This document shows positions 48,179 through 59,739 of a stretch of 64,000 bases of DNA, piece after piece. The DNA comes from Molossus alvarezi (taxonomy: Eukaryota > Chordata > Mammalia > Chiroptera > Molossidae): the NCBI GenBank assembly GCA_037176705.1, contig CM073885.1, forward strand, positions 216,764,290 to 216,828,289, read 5' to 3'. The first letter of the stretch is position 1. Every line of letters starts with the position of its first letter. Position numbers and translations under genes: made by a program. The notes under the pieces were generated by a model that was not told the origin of the DNA, made no database searches, and saw only the letters and a program-made list of their open reading frames with translations.

Positions 48179-49629
48179 AATTCTCTCTCTCTTCTGAGCT
48201 GATTCTCAATATCCAAAGAATTTTCAGAAGCTGTGTGATAAAGATAGCAGAGCTTTTCTATCAATATAGTTCCCTGAATGAGTACATGAAAGAGAAAAAT
48301 TCCTACTGTGTGTTTAACATGGACAAGCAACTGAGCAAGAAGTGAGAGCAATACGTTTTTATTATTAAACCATGATTTGCTTTTTTTTTAAAAAAAAGCT
48401 AACTTTACCATAATCAATACATTATTTCATACATTTATATGCATACAGGTTCATAATCCATTATGTGCACATTTTGGAGCTAGAATTGTTTTAGAATTCA
48501 GAATATTTGGATATTGATAAGGTAATATGGTAAACATATACTAATCAATATTCCCAGGCAAGTCTAAGAAAGCATCCAATGACCAGACACATTAATTTTT
48601 CTGCAATGAATTACTAAATGAGATAAAAGTCTATAAATAACTTCATATCAGATCAGGTACATTGCCAAATTACTTTATTCCAAACTTTAAAAAGCTTTTG
48701 ATTTTCAGAACTTTGTGGATATTCGATTATGGTTAAGGGGTTATGGACTTAAAAGTTGAAATAAACTTTTGTTATCCGTGCACTTGCATGAGCAAATCAA
48801 TGGGTTTTTTATCATTTTTAGTTCTATTTTCATTTATGAAGAGGAGCAATGCATCCTTAGAGTCTTTATACTTCTATTAATGTCTAAACAATCCTATTAC
48901 ATTTCACTATTAGACAAATATCTAACGTAACTTGTTTGCATAGAGCATTGAGAATAAAATAACTCCATAATGTAGCAAAGGGATTCATTTATAAAATTTT
49001 GGTGACCTTATATCAACTTTATTCTTCTTTGTAGTCTACAAGTAGCCAAAAGCGACCAAAAAATTTGCACTATATCTGAAAATGCATAGTGTTCAGAAAA
49101 TAATGAACTGTTTCTCCATTCATTATGATGGTAATTACTTATTACAATCACAAACATATCTTCCCTGAATACACTCAGAGATGATGCTGGTTGATCACTT
49201 ATGAGTAGCTTCACCAGCTTGATTCTGTCAATCCAAACAAAACAGTACCTCTTCGATGCAGCAACATATACTAGTGTAGATAAGATTTAAATGGAAAAGC
49301 TTATTATACATGCAAAATTTTCGAATGTGAAAACTATGCTTGGACTTCTGCTTATTTGTATATAAAGCTGCCTTTGCAGTGAAATACATCTTATTTTACT
49401 TCAAATGACCATGGAAATGGGATACTAAAAAAATAAACATGCATATAAAAATGATTGCTAAAATGAGATACTAAAGAAATAATTCAACTTTCATACAGAA
49501 ATGATTAATTTAATTATCTTTGAAATATTTTTGTCTATTTAAGATTACATTATTGAAAGTGTGACACTTATTTCTTTCAAAGATGACAAAAACGAAACTT
49601 TTGAATCTGCAGTCCACAGTGGTGGTGTC
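48179..49629. other. Unique AT-rich DNA
   Basis: About 1.45 kb without gene or recognised repeat. Confidence 0.45.
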
Positions 49630-50085
49630 CCTCCTAGAGCCCCCTTCCCAGGCTGGTACACCCAGCTCCAGGTGCTGCAGGTGTTACAGGCTAATAGTTT
49701 GCACCTGCACTCTCCTCAAAAAGGACTGCCCTTAGCTGACAGGAGTCACTTTACTCCCTGTTTCCTCAACCCTGTGCAGCTGGGTGATTAATTGATGTAG
49801 ACAGGAAAGTTGTGGAAGAGTGTGTCTAAGCACATCCCCCTTGCCTCCAGGCAGAACAAACTGATACAATTCATGCTCCAGAGCTCCCTGTGTCTGAGGC
49901 TCCATTTCTACTGAAAGCACCCAATCACACAGGGAGCTCTGAAGCATGAATTGTATCAGTTTGTCTTCTATACTGTCCTGCTTCCCTCATGCACAGAGCA
50001 GGTTTCACATGAGAGAACTTTCTCACTAAACTACTTGCACTAAAATCTGCATCTTAGGCTCTGCTTTTAGAAAACCTGAACTAAC
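49630..50085 (+). mobile_element. Possible LTR-type relic
   Basis: The block is more GC-rich than its surroundings. It ends 'ctgcatcttaggctctgctt' then 'ttagaaaacctgaactaaca', which resembles LTR 3' ends. No second LTR or internal gene is present. The assignment is tentative. Confidence 0.35.
49856..49964. repeat. Palindrome with 38-bp arms
   Basis: Positions 49856-49893 and 49927-49964 are reverse complements with a single mismatch, separated by a 33-base spacer. No flanking TA or TTAA and no terminal motif of a known MITE is seen. In RNA it would form a long hairpin. Confidence 0.95.
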
Positions 50086-50094
50086 ACAGAACAT

Positions 50095-50345
50095 ATTATT
50101 TATAATTTATTGAACACCTATTAAGGGTTAGGCTAATCTACGCTTTCAACACTGCATAATTTTATTCTAGAACTGTCTTAGCTGTATGAAAACTATTATC
50201 CCCATATTGTGGGTGGGGAAATTCAGACTTTGTCGAGGTGAGGAACCTGTATTTAGCTAGTTGTAAGTGGGAAATCCAAGAAACAAACTCAGATTAATAT
50301 GGCTCCATAAACTCCACTCTACAGGATTTCTCACTGCCTCTGTAT
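50095..50345 (-). mobile_element. MIR SINE, reverse orientation
   Basis: 'ataatttattgaacacctat', 'aactattatccccatattgt' and 'aactcagattaatatggctc' match the reverse complement of MIR. Confidence 0.8.
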
Positions 50346-51474
50346 CATATTTTTAACGAGGAAATAAAAAAAATTAAAGATCTATTCAACTACACTTTTT
50401 TTTTAGTGAAATGGAAGTTGATGTGCATTTTATTTTCCACAAATATTGATGTAATTTGTTTAAAATGAAGGTAAGATTGTATGAGTCATATAATTTCCAT
50501 AAGGGTTTATTAGTGGACAAGCATGGATTTGATTAAAAAGGAAATAAACATCTGTATAATACCTTCATTTTCTTAAAAGGGAACATTTTATACAAGTTGG
50601 AAAATAGCAAGGAGGGAAAAGATCATGTCAGCACAATGTTACTGGTCATATACAACGCAATCTTATGTTTCATAGAGATTTCAACACAGGAAATGGGTAT
50701 ATTAGGAACTGCCTAATTCATAGGTTTTCCTGACCCACATACAGTGGTTTCTTTGAATGCCTCTGAAGAAAAAGCGTAAGCAGTGCTCTATACCAGCCTC
50801 AATAATACATATTTCAAAGCCCAAACTAGTCAGCCATGTAACTGTTTGCACAGTCAACATTCAGTGGGAAAATACGTGTCAACAGGTTCCCCTTCCCCAG
50901 CCCGGAACAGCACGTGATCTTTCATTACAATCTTCATGAGTCTATGATTAGGAAGGGATATTTTATTTTATTTTTTTTCTATTCAATAAATCCAGGATTC
51001 TTAGTTTACTACCACTTAAAAACTAACAACGTCACCCACCCCACCCCACCTTGCCACTTAGCCACTTAAAAGAGTTACATAATCATACTACACTAGAAAC
51101 ACTGTAGGAAGGACCAAGTCTTTTCCATCTTTGTTATGACAATAGCAAAGTGGTTTGCACAGAGCAGAAAATTAATAAAATGGAATGTCGTTTCTCACAA
51201 TATAAAAAATCCATAACTTAATGTGTCTTTTCTTACTATTCTGATTGCTATAATGTCTTGCTAGTGACCAATAATCTTTAGATCCCTAATAAAATCTATA
51301 AATATCTGATTGTCTTAGGGAACCCATTCAACCATCTTTTCTATAGGGAGACTCAAAATTATTCAATGCTTACTTTAAAAATTATCATCAAAAGTACTGC
51401 ATATTTTCTAAAACTTCTATTTTATTCACAACTATAGCTCCAACAATGTTATAATTTTCTTTTACTGCAGAAAT
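50346..51474. other. Unique DNA
   Basis: No gene or clear repeat; a C-rich patch lies near 51034. Confidence 0.45.
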
Positions 51475-51960
51475 TATATTATTTATTAAATACTTGTCAT
51501 GTATCATGTAGTATGCCAAGTGTTTCATCGGCATTTTCTGTTAAATACTCAATGTTAAGATGAGACTACATTTAATCTTTACATTACAAGGCAGGATGAT
51601 ATGGCTTACAAAACTTGTACAGTCCTGTCCAGCCGGTGTGGCTCAGTGGTTGAGCATGCACCAAGAGGTCACTGGTTTGACCCCTGGTCAGGTCACATGA
51701 CCAGGTTGTGAGCCCAATCCCCATTGGGGCGCATGCAGGAGGCGGCCATGATGTTCTCTCTTATTGATGTTTCCATCTCTCTTTCCCTCTCCCTTTCTCT
51801 CTCTCTCAAATCAATAAAGAAAAAACATTTTTAAAAACAAAACTTGTATAGTTCTGCAATCTGTAATATGGAGTAAATAGTAAATCTGGAACTTGAGTCT
51901 AGTTAGCATTTACCTCCAATTTCTATGCTCTTAACTACTGAACCACACTAAGTCTTCTAA
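51475..51960 (-). mobile_element. MIR SINE relic split by a Ves SINE
   Basis: 'tatttattaaatacttgtca' and 'tgtagtatgccaagtgtttc' lie left of the SINE; 'gtaaatctggaacttgagtc' and 'atgctcttaactactgaacc' lie right of it. Together they make a MIR in reverse orientation. Confidence 0.7.
51628..51836 (+). mobile_element. Ves SINE (type B) inserted in MIR
   Basis: Head 'ccagccggtgtggctcagtg', 3' end 'atcaataaag'. A 20-bp target-site duplication with two mismatches flanks it (51608-51627 and 51837-51856). Confidence 0.96.
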
Positions 51961-52099
51961 AGCCAGAATCACACTTCTCTTCCCATTAATAAAATTGTCA
52001 TCAGTTGCATAACTCCACTGAATCCCCTAAATAAAAAATGTGGATCGCACTCAAAAATTCAAAACAAAGAACATTTATCTCCTAAATTACTCAAATCTG

Positions 52100-52249
52100 T
52101 CTTTTTGCCACAGTTCATTGTGTCATTTCTTTATCCCAGCCTTTTATTACCTGAAATGTTACAAATGTTACAAAAGCCTCTCCGTGGCCGACCCTGTCTC
52201 ATATCTCATGCCCCAGTCATCAGACACATACTTATTTTCACCTACTGCT
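52100..52249 (+). mobile_element. L2 LINE, left part before the L1 insertion
   Basis: It is continuous in sense with 59166-59330 once the intervening L1 is removed; the join falls at the duplicated 'gccagtgtactctt'. The L2 resemblance is weak here and stronger on the right side. Confidence 0.5.
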
Positions 52250-52536
52250 GCCAGTGTACTCTTTTTTTTTTCTTATGGTAAGTGTATGTTTATTTCATTT
52301 TTAAATTAATTATTTATTTTTGTTACAGATGTTTCTCCTTTTTCAGCCACTGATTTCCACTCCCCCACCCTCCCCACCTTGTCCTCCCACCTTTGTTGTC
52401 CATGTCCATTGTTCATACATACATGCATATACGTTCTGTGGTTTATCTCCCCCCCACCTCCTCTTCAGGGAATTGTCAGTCTGTACCACACTTCCGCGTC
52501 TCTGGGACTACCCCATTCATCAGCCTGTTATGTTCA

Positions 52537-55500
52537 TTATATTCCACAAATAAGTGAGATCATGTGATATTTGTCTTTCTCTGCTTGGCTTGTTTTGCTT
52601 AGGATAATACCTTCCAGGTCCCTCCATGACTTCTCAAAGGATAAGAGATCTTTCTTTCTTACAGCTGCATAGTACTCCATTGTGTATATGTACTACCACT
52701 TTTTTATACATTTGTCTACTGATGGATACTTGGGCTGTTTCCAGATTTTAGCTATTGTAAATAGTGCTGCTATTAACATGGGGGTACATATATTCTTTCT
52801 GATTGGTGTTTCAGGCGTCTTAGGATATATTCCAAGAAGTGGGATCACTGGGTCACATGGAAGTTCAATTTTTAATTTTTTGAGGGAACACTATATTGTT
52901 TTCCATAGTGGCTGCACCAATCTACATTCTCACCAGCAATGTACTAGAATCCCCTTTTCTCCACAGCCTCGCCAACACTTGTTGTTTGATGATTTGAAGA
53001 TGGTGGCCATTCTGACAGGTGTGAGGTTATACCTTTTTGTTGTTTTAATTTCCATCTCTCTGATGATTAGTGATGTTGAGCATTTCTTCATATGTCTCTT
53101 AGCCATTTGTATGTCCTGTTTGGAGAGGTGTCTATTTTGTTCCTCTGCCCATTTTTTAATTGGGTTCTTTGTCTTCCTTTTGTTGAGTTGTATGAGCACT
53201 GTATATATATTGAAAATTAACCCCTTATCTGATATATCATTGGCAATTATGCTCTCCCATACAGTGGGTTGCCTTTCCATTTTGATGATTGTATCTTTTA
53301 CTGTGCAGAAGCTTTTGAGTTTGATGTAGTCCCATGTATTTGTTTTCTCCTTTGTTTCTGTTGCCTTAGGAGATGTATCAGTAAAAATTCTGCTGCATAT
53401 GATGTCTGAAATTTTGTTGCCTACATTTTCCTCTGGGATTTTTATGGATTCATGAGTCACAATTAAGTTTTTATCCATTCTGAGTTTATTTTTGTGTATG
53501 GTGTAAGTTGATGGTCTAGTTTCATTTTTTTTGGATGTAGCTGTCCAATTTTCCCAACACCATTTATTAAAGAGGCTGTCTTTACTCCACTGTATGCTCT
53601 TGCCACCTTTGTCATATATTAATTGAGCATATTGCCTTGGGTCCATTTCCGGGTTCTCTGTTCTGTTTCAATGTACTATATGTCTGTTCTTGTGCCAATA
53701 CCAGGCTGTTTTGATTACAGTGGTTTTTTAGTATAGCCTGAAGTCTGGTAATGTGATCCCTCTAACTTTGTTCTTCTTTTTCAAGATTTCTGTGGCTATT
53801 CAAGACCTTTTTTTGTTCCATATGAACTTTTGAAGTATTTGTTCTAGTTCTGTGAAGTATGTCATTGGTATTTTGATGGGAATAGCATTGAATCTATAGA
53901 TTGCTTTGGGTAGTATGGACATTTTAATGATGTTGATTCTTCCGATTCATGAACAAGGTATGTGCTTCCACTTTTTAATATCTTCCTCTATTTCTTTTTT
54001 AAATGACCTGTAGTTTTCTGCAAATACGTCCTTTATTTCTTTGGTTAAGTTTATTCCTAGGTATCTTAATATTTTGCCACGATGGTAAATGGGATTGATT
54101 TGTAGTTTCTCTTTCTGTGAGTTCATCATTGGTGTATAAAAATGCCATTGATTTCTTGATGTTAATTTTGTATCCTACTACTTTTCCAAATTCATTTATT
54201 AAGGCTAATAAATTTTTGATGGAGTCTTTGGGAATTTTTATGTATAGTATCATGTCATCTGTGAATAATGACAGTTTCACTTCCTCCTTTTCCATTTGGA
54301 CCCCTTTCATTTTTTCCTCCTGTCTTATTGCTGTGACTAAGACTTCCAGTACTATATTAAATAAGAGTGGCAAAAGTGGGTATCCTTGCCTTGTTCCTGT
54401 TCTTAAGAGAAATGCTTTTAATTTTTGCCCATTGAGTATGATGTTGGTTATAGGTCTTTCATATATGGCCTTTATTATGTTGAGATATGATCCCTCTATT
54501 CCCAGATTGCTGAGCGTTTTTATCAGAAATGGGTGCTGATTTGTCGAATGCTTTTTTAGCGTCTATTGATATGATCATATGATTTTTATCTTTCATTTTG
54601 TTTATGTGGTGTATCACATTTATCGATTTGCAAATATTGTACCAGCCTTGCATCCCTGGGATGAATCCCACTTGGTTATGGTGAATAATTTTTTTGATGT
54701 ATTGCTGGATCCAATTAGCTAGTATTTTGCTCAGGAACTTGGCGTCTATGTTCATCAGGGATATTGGTCTGCAGTTTTCTTTCTTTGTAGTGTCTTTTTC
54801 TGGTTTGGGAATTAAAATTATGCTGACCTCATAAAACGAGTTTGGAAGACCTCCTTCTTCTTGAGTTTTTTGAAATAGTTTGAGGAGAATGGGTATTAGC
54901 TCTTCTTTGAATGTTTGGTAAAATTCCCCCATGAAGCCGTCCGGGCCTGCGCTTTTGTTTGCTGGGAGTCTTGATTATATCTTCAATTTCTTTTGTTGTT
55001 ATTAGTCTGTTCAAGTTTCTGTCTCTTTTCGGTTTAGTTTTGGGAGGCTATGTGTTTCTAGAAATTAGTCCATTTCACTTACATTGTCAAATTTGTTGAT
55101 GTATAATTGCTCATAATATTTGTTAACAATCTGTTGCATTTCTGTGGTATCAGTTATTATTTCTTCTCTTTCATTTCTGATTTTGTGTATTTGGGTTCTC
55201 TCTCTTTGTTTCTTGGTGAATCTCACTAAGGGTTCATCAGTCTTGTTTATCTTTTCAACAAACCAGCTCTTTGTTTCGTTGATCCTTTGAATTGTTTTTT
55301 TGGTCTCCATGTCATTTATTTCTGCTCTGATCTTTACTATTTCCTTCCTTCTACTTACTCTGGGGTTTTCTTTTTGTTTGCTTTCCAGTTCTTTAAGTTG
55401 TGAGGTTAGATATTCTGTTAGAAATTTTCCTTGCTTCTTGAGGTAGGCCTGTAGTGCTATGAACTTCCCTCTCAGAACTGCTTTTACTGTATCCCATAGA

Positions 55501-56340
55501 TTTTGTGTTGTTGTGTGTTCATTTTCATTGGTTGCCAGAAATTTTTTAATTTCTTCTTTGATCTCCATGGTAACCCATTCATTGTTCAATAACATGCCAT
55601 TTAGCCTCCATGTTTTCAAATGTTTTTGCATGTTCTTGTTGCAGTTGATTTCTGGTTGCATGCCATTGTGATCTGAGAAGATGCTTGATATAATTTCAAT
55701 TTTCTTGAACTAGTAGAGACTTAGTTTATGCCCTAACATGTGGTCTATCATTGAGAATGTCCCATGTGCACTTGAGAATAATGTGAATTATGCAGTTTTG
55801 GGGTGTAATTCTCTGTAGATATCTATTAAATCCATTTAATCTAGCACTTCATTTTGAGTCTGTGTTTCCTTGTTAATTTTTTGTCTAGAAGATCTATCCA
55901 GTGATGTCAGCAGGGTGTTGAAGTCCCCTACTATGATTGTATTGCTGTCAATTTCTCCTTTGAAGTCCTCTAAGATTTTTAATATATGTTGGTGCTCCCA
56001 TATGGGGTGCATATATGTTTACCAAGGTTATATCTTTCTGTTGGGTATATCTTTTCAATATAATGTAGTGACTTTCTTTGTCTCTAGTTATGGTCTTCAT
56101 TTTGAAATCTACTCTATCAGATATGAGTATTGCTACTCCAGCTTTTTTTCCTCTTTGTTTGCTTGAAAGATTTTTTTCCATCCCTTCACTTCCAAACTAT
56201 GTGTCTTTTGTTGTGAGGTGGGTCTCTTGTAAACAACATATATGTGAGTCATGCTTTCTTATCCAGTCAGCTACTCTATATCTTTTTATCGATGCATTCA
56301 AACATTCACATTTAAGGTGATAATTGATATGTACTTATTT
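52537..56340 (-). pseudogene. L1 ORF2 (endonuclease/reverse transcriptase), broken
   Basis: ORF2p nicks target DNA and reverse transcribes L1 RNA. From the 5' side: a decayed endonuclease (for example 'LEVKGWKKIFQANKEEKK' near 56200 and 'GVAILISDRVDFKMKT' at 56140-56090), a linker (55661-55065, '[16 protein letters not shown]'), and an RT domain (54932-54459, '[20 protein letters not shown]' and '[12 protein letters not shown]'). The RT active-site strand reads 'LFTDDMILY', keeping the two Asp but with Thr for the usual Ala. The C-terminal domain (53646-52930) ends in the Cys motif '[15 protein letters not shown]', with the stop at 52537-52539. Several frameshifts and stops separate these blocks, so no full protein can be made. 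Confidence 0.92.
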
Positions 56341-56393
56341 ATTGCCATTTTTGTTTAGTGTGGTTATATTTTTCCTCTTGTTTCTTCTACTAA

Positions 56394-57309
56394 TTACAGC
56401 ACTCCTTTTAGCTTATCCTGCAGTGCTGGTTTGGTGTTGATATATTTCTTTAGCCTTTTTTTGTCTGGAAAGCTCTTTATTTGACCTTTCATTTTGAATG
56501 ATAGCCTTGCTGGATAGAGTAGTCTTGGATTCAGATCCTTGTTTTTCATGACTTTGATTACTTCATGCCACTCCCTTCTGGCCTGCAGTGGTTCTGTTGA
56601 GAAGTAAGCTGAGAGCCTTCTGGGGTTTCCCTTGTAGGTCATCTGTTGCTTATCTCTTGCTGCCTTTAGGATTCTCGCTTTGTCTTTATCTTTTGGCATT
56701 TTAATTACTGTGTGTCTTGGTGTGGGCCTGTTTGGGTTCTTCTTACTTGTGTCTCTCTGTGCTTCTTGAACTTGAATGCCTTCTTCCTTCCCCAAGTTAG
56801 GAAAGTTTTCTGTCATTATTTCTTCAAATATATTCTCTAACCCTTGCCCATTTTCTTCCTCTTCGGGGACTCCTATGATGCAAATTTATTATGTTTCCAG
56901 TTGCCCCACAGTTCTCTTAAACTATCTTCCTGTTTTTTAATAATTTTTTCCTTTTGGTTTTCTGATTGGTTGATTTTTTTCCTATCCTGTCTTGTAATTC
57001 ACTCATCTGGTCGTCAGCTTCTTCTACTCTGCTGTTTAATCCTTTCAATGTGTTCTTTATTTCTGATATGTCATTCTTCATTTTTTCTTGGTGGTTATTA
57101 ATTTCCAACTGGTTGATTTTTAGCATTTCTATGTCTTTACTCATGGTCCTCATGTCCTTACACATGCTGTTGAGCTTCCTCACGATCATGGCTCTGACTT
57201 GTAGTTCTCTTAACTTGCTTAACTGCTCCATCTTTATCTCATCTTCAGTAGAGGTCTCTTGTTCTTTCATTTGGCTTTTGTTTCTGTGTTTCACCATTTT
57301 GGCTATCAC
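56394..57309 (-). pseudogene. L1 ORF1 (RNA-binding chaperone), frameshifted
   Basis: ORF1p coats L1 RNA as a trimer. The N-terminal piece (57309-56917) is basic and then forms a coiled coil with heptad-like Leu/Ile/Met spacing ('DMRTMSKDIEMLKINQLEIN'). The probable natural start is the Met of 'MVKHRNKSQMKEQE' at 57297. The frame is lost near 56960-56880. The second piece (56816-56394) holds the RRM end and C-terminal domain ('RHTVIKMPKDKDKARILKAA', 'RREWHEVIKVMKNKDLNPRL') and stops at 56394. The spacing to ORF2 is short, as in other L1s. Confidence 0.92.
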
Positions 57310-58135
57310 AGTGGGCTTTGGAGTCTGTCAAATTTTCCCTGGGGGTGTTGGTGTCCTGCTGTTTGTGTCTCCCTCTCCTGGGTTCGGATGAGCCTGGGTG
57401 GGCCCACGTTAAACAACACTGTCAAGTCTTACTTTCCTGGTAGATTTGCAAGCCCAGGAAAGGTTCAGTTATCCTCTAGCTTTTTCCTGGTGGCTAGTAG
57501 TCTCAGTTACTCAGTGCCTTGGAATGTAGCCCTGGTGTTCTGCCTAAGAGGATTTCCAGGGGGTGGGATAGATGCTGGTTATTAATGAGCCTCAATTTTT
57601 ATTTCTTTGCCTCACATGTGAAAGGCTGAATCTCCAAGGAGGGTGGGGTGCTACTGCTTTTACCCATAGCTCTGGGAAGGAGCACACTGGCCACCGTCCT
57701 TTGTGGCTGCAACTCAGCAAAAACTCTGAGTGCCCTCCAAATCCTGAGTGTCCCCACAGAGTTCCAGCCCAGTCTGCCCTCTCTCTGCCATAGTCCCCAG
57801 GTGAGTGGTTGTGGCTATTTTAGTGCTCTGTCCTGGTTCTCTGGGCTGTGAAGTGGGCTTGGTCTTTATTCCCCAAGGGCACTGCTCACAGCTAAGACTG
57901 CTGCTCTCAGGAGGCTGCCAGCCTGCCACCCTCTTGTGCCTCCGCAGATCCTACCAGTGTCCCTGGTTATATGGTCCTGTCCTGCTGCTCCTCTGTTGCT
58001 TTTTTCTGAAGATTTGTCTTTAATTTAGTTGTAATTCCAGTTTGGTCCTGGGAGATCTTCTGCGTGGCTTCTATTCATTCCCCCTCCTTTTTCATATCCC
58101 ATAAGCCTATCTTGTGTGCAGCTGGGTCGCATAGG

Positions 58136-58600
58136 CCTTTCTGGTGCCCCCGCACCCTGCAGGTCCTGTGGGTAACTGGATGGCACAGTCCCTCTGGGGA
58201 CCTGGCACTATGCCTATGTCATGTGCTGCTGGGTGTCACAGTCCTCTCTGGTGCTTCAGCAACCCTCAGGTCCCGAGGGAAACTGAATGGTACAGTCCCT
58301 GCTGGGTCAAGAAGGCCTCTCTGGTGCTTCAGCACCCCACAGGCCCATGGGTAGCTAGATTGTGCAGTCCCTGCTGTGTTGCACTGTCCTCTCTGGTGCT
58401 TCAGCACCCCACAGGTCCTATGGGTAACTGGATGGCACAGTCCCTGCTGGGTGGCACAGGCCTCTCTGGAGCCCCTGCACCCTGCAGTTCCCACAGGCGG
58501 GCAGTTGGATTGCACCAGTCTCTCTCTGGCTCGGGCTTCCCACTGCTCTTGTGAGCTACTGGACTGCACAGGCCTCTGTGGAGCCCCAGGTCCTGCTGCT
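58136..58600 (-). repeat. Tandem ~72-73-bp units in the L1 5' UTR
   Basis: On the plus strand 'cctctctggtgcttcagca' recurs at 58243, 58316 and 58388, and a variant at 58461, i.e. spacings of 73, 72 and 73. More diverged starts are at 58136 and 58573. Each unit also contains a 'cccacaggtcc...gggtaactggatggcacagt'-type core. Confidence 0.9.
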
Positions 58601-59152
58601 GGAGGCTGGGGAGTGCTGCTGCCCTGTGGGACTCAACTCCTGCTCAGCTTTTGCTGTAGTTTTTGGGGATGGGTCTCAGCTGCTGGTCTGTGCTTTTGTT
58701 GCCTGGGGATGGATTTCTGCTCCCCAACCTCTGTTGCTGGGGGTATATCTCGACTCTGACCTGGCTGCTACTATGGGCGATGGTGCTGGGCTCCGGGTTG
58801 TCTGCGGCTTCCATGACCAGCACCATGGGAGCTCTGCTACTGTGCACTGGTCTGTGTTGACAGTGTGTCCACTGGTCCGATGGTGCCTGGTGTGCTGGTG
58901 GGCTCAGGTTACTGGGACTTAGCCGCTCCCACTGCCTCCTCCCAGGGAAGGCCTTGGATTTTCCAACATGGTGGGACCTCCCCACGGCGCAGAGAGAAGC
59001 GTCCTGAAGGGCCGCTTACTGAGGTTGCCGGTTGCTCCTGTCCACAGCACAGGAACTTTCTGCTCTGCATCTCTGCACTGCTAGGGTTTGGTGGTCCACC
59101 TTCACATCCACTCACACTCTCTCACACACTCACCCTCCCTAAGGTCCTGTCC

Positions 59153-59163
59153 GCCGCCATCTT
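59153..59163 (-). promoter_or_regulatory. YY1-type site at the L1 5' terminus
   Basis: The plus strand 'gccgccatctt' is AAGATGGCGGC on the L1 strand, a strong YY1 core, within the first ~13 bases of the element. In human L1 a YY1 site at the same relative place directs accurate transcription start. Confidence 0.75.
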
Positions 59164-59165
59164 TC

Positions 59166-59330
59166 GCCAGTGTACTCTTAAAATACATATCTGATCATAG
59201 CAACGATTTGTCTAAATTCTTTCATGGATACCCATTATTTTTGAGGCAATGTCTATGCTACTGAGCACAACACAAGAGCCCTTAGAGCTGGCTTTCTTAT
59301 CATCTCCCCTGTGTTTATTTAACAAGTATT
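59166..59330 (+). mobile_element. L2 LINE, right part after the L1 insertion
   Basis: 'catatctgatcatagcaacg', 'aaattctttcatggataccc' and 'gagctggctttcttatcatc' follow the L2 coding-region order ('atctgatcatgtcactcccc'-like). It continues the left part at 52100-52249. Confidence 0.6.
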
Positions 59331-59739
59331 TACTAAGCAGAACTGACCACACTTTGTGACTAACTGAACATGAGATCTGAAGAGTGCAAGAGGAAAAGGT
59401 ATTTGCTTTAGTTATAGATTAAATGTAAGTATCTGAGGTATAGCAATAAGGACATAAACATGGGGGTTGAGTTCAGATCTTTTCCTCCAGCTAGCTACTT
59501 AACATCTCAACAACTTTTCTCAAAGATAACTCAAACTCAATTGCTCCGAAATCAGATCCCTGTTCTCTGCACCTCATTTCTAATCTTTGAGTGCACCATG
59601 TCACGAAGAGGAGTAGCACCTCTATCTAGCTGTGAAGGCTTATTATCCGCGGCTGTTCCTTTTGACTCAATCCCCTCCTTAGTCATGCCCTGTCACCACA
59701 TCCTGCCTAGTTTACCCTCTAGATAGCTTTCAAATCAGT
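59331..59739. other. Unassigned DNA between L2 pieces
   Basis: It may be decayed L2. The plus-strand frame at 59460-59726 has no recognisable domain. Confidence 0.35.

Larger units (their letters stand above)
52264..59165 (-). mobile_element. Full-length L1 (about 6.9 kb), inactivated
   Basis: The plus strand runs from the poly-T (A-tail) at 52264 through 3' UTR, ORF2, ORF1 and a long GC-richer 5' UTR to the L1 start at 59165. A perfect 14-bp target-site duplication 'gccagtgtactctt' lies at 52250-52263 and 59166-59179, so the element is complete from the first base. Both ORFs contain frameshifts, so it cannot move itself. It is less well preserved than the 19.4- and 63.3-kb copies. All plus-strand frames across it (such as 52682-53329) are antisense shadows. 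Confidence 0.95.
57310..59165 (-). promoter_or_regulatory. L1 5' UTR / internal promoter region
   Basis: About 1.85 kb upstream of ORF1 is GC-richer than the rest of the window. In mammals this part of L1 carries an internal RNA polymerase II promoter. Here it includes tandem ~72-bp units and a YY1-type motif at the extreme 5' end, listed separately. Confidence 0.8.

Noticed and set aside
52682..53329. 215-residue plus-strand open frame, hydrophobic
   Set aside because: It is the antisense of L1 ORF2 C-terminal coding sequence; the same antisense frames appear at 19602-19808 and 63708-63914.
56844..57391. Plus-strand frames of 85-141 residues rich in Ser/Phe/Leu
   Set aside because: They are antisense to L1 ORF1 coiled-coil coding sequence.
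58064..58922. Overlapping plus-strand open frames in GC-richer DNA (58064-58354, 58144-58554, 58376-58759, 58551-58922)
   Set aside because: They lie antisense to the L1 5' UTR tandem repeats. Cys/Trp/Leu-rich repetitive translation reflects the repeat unit and not a protein.
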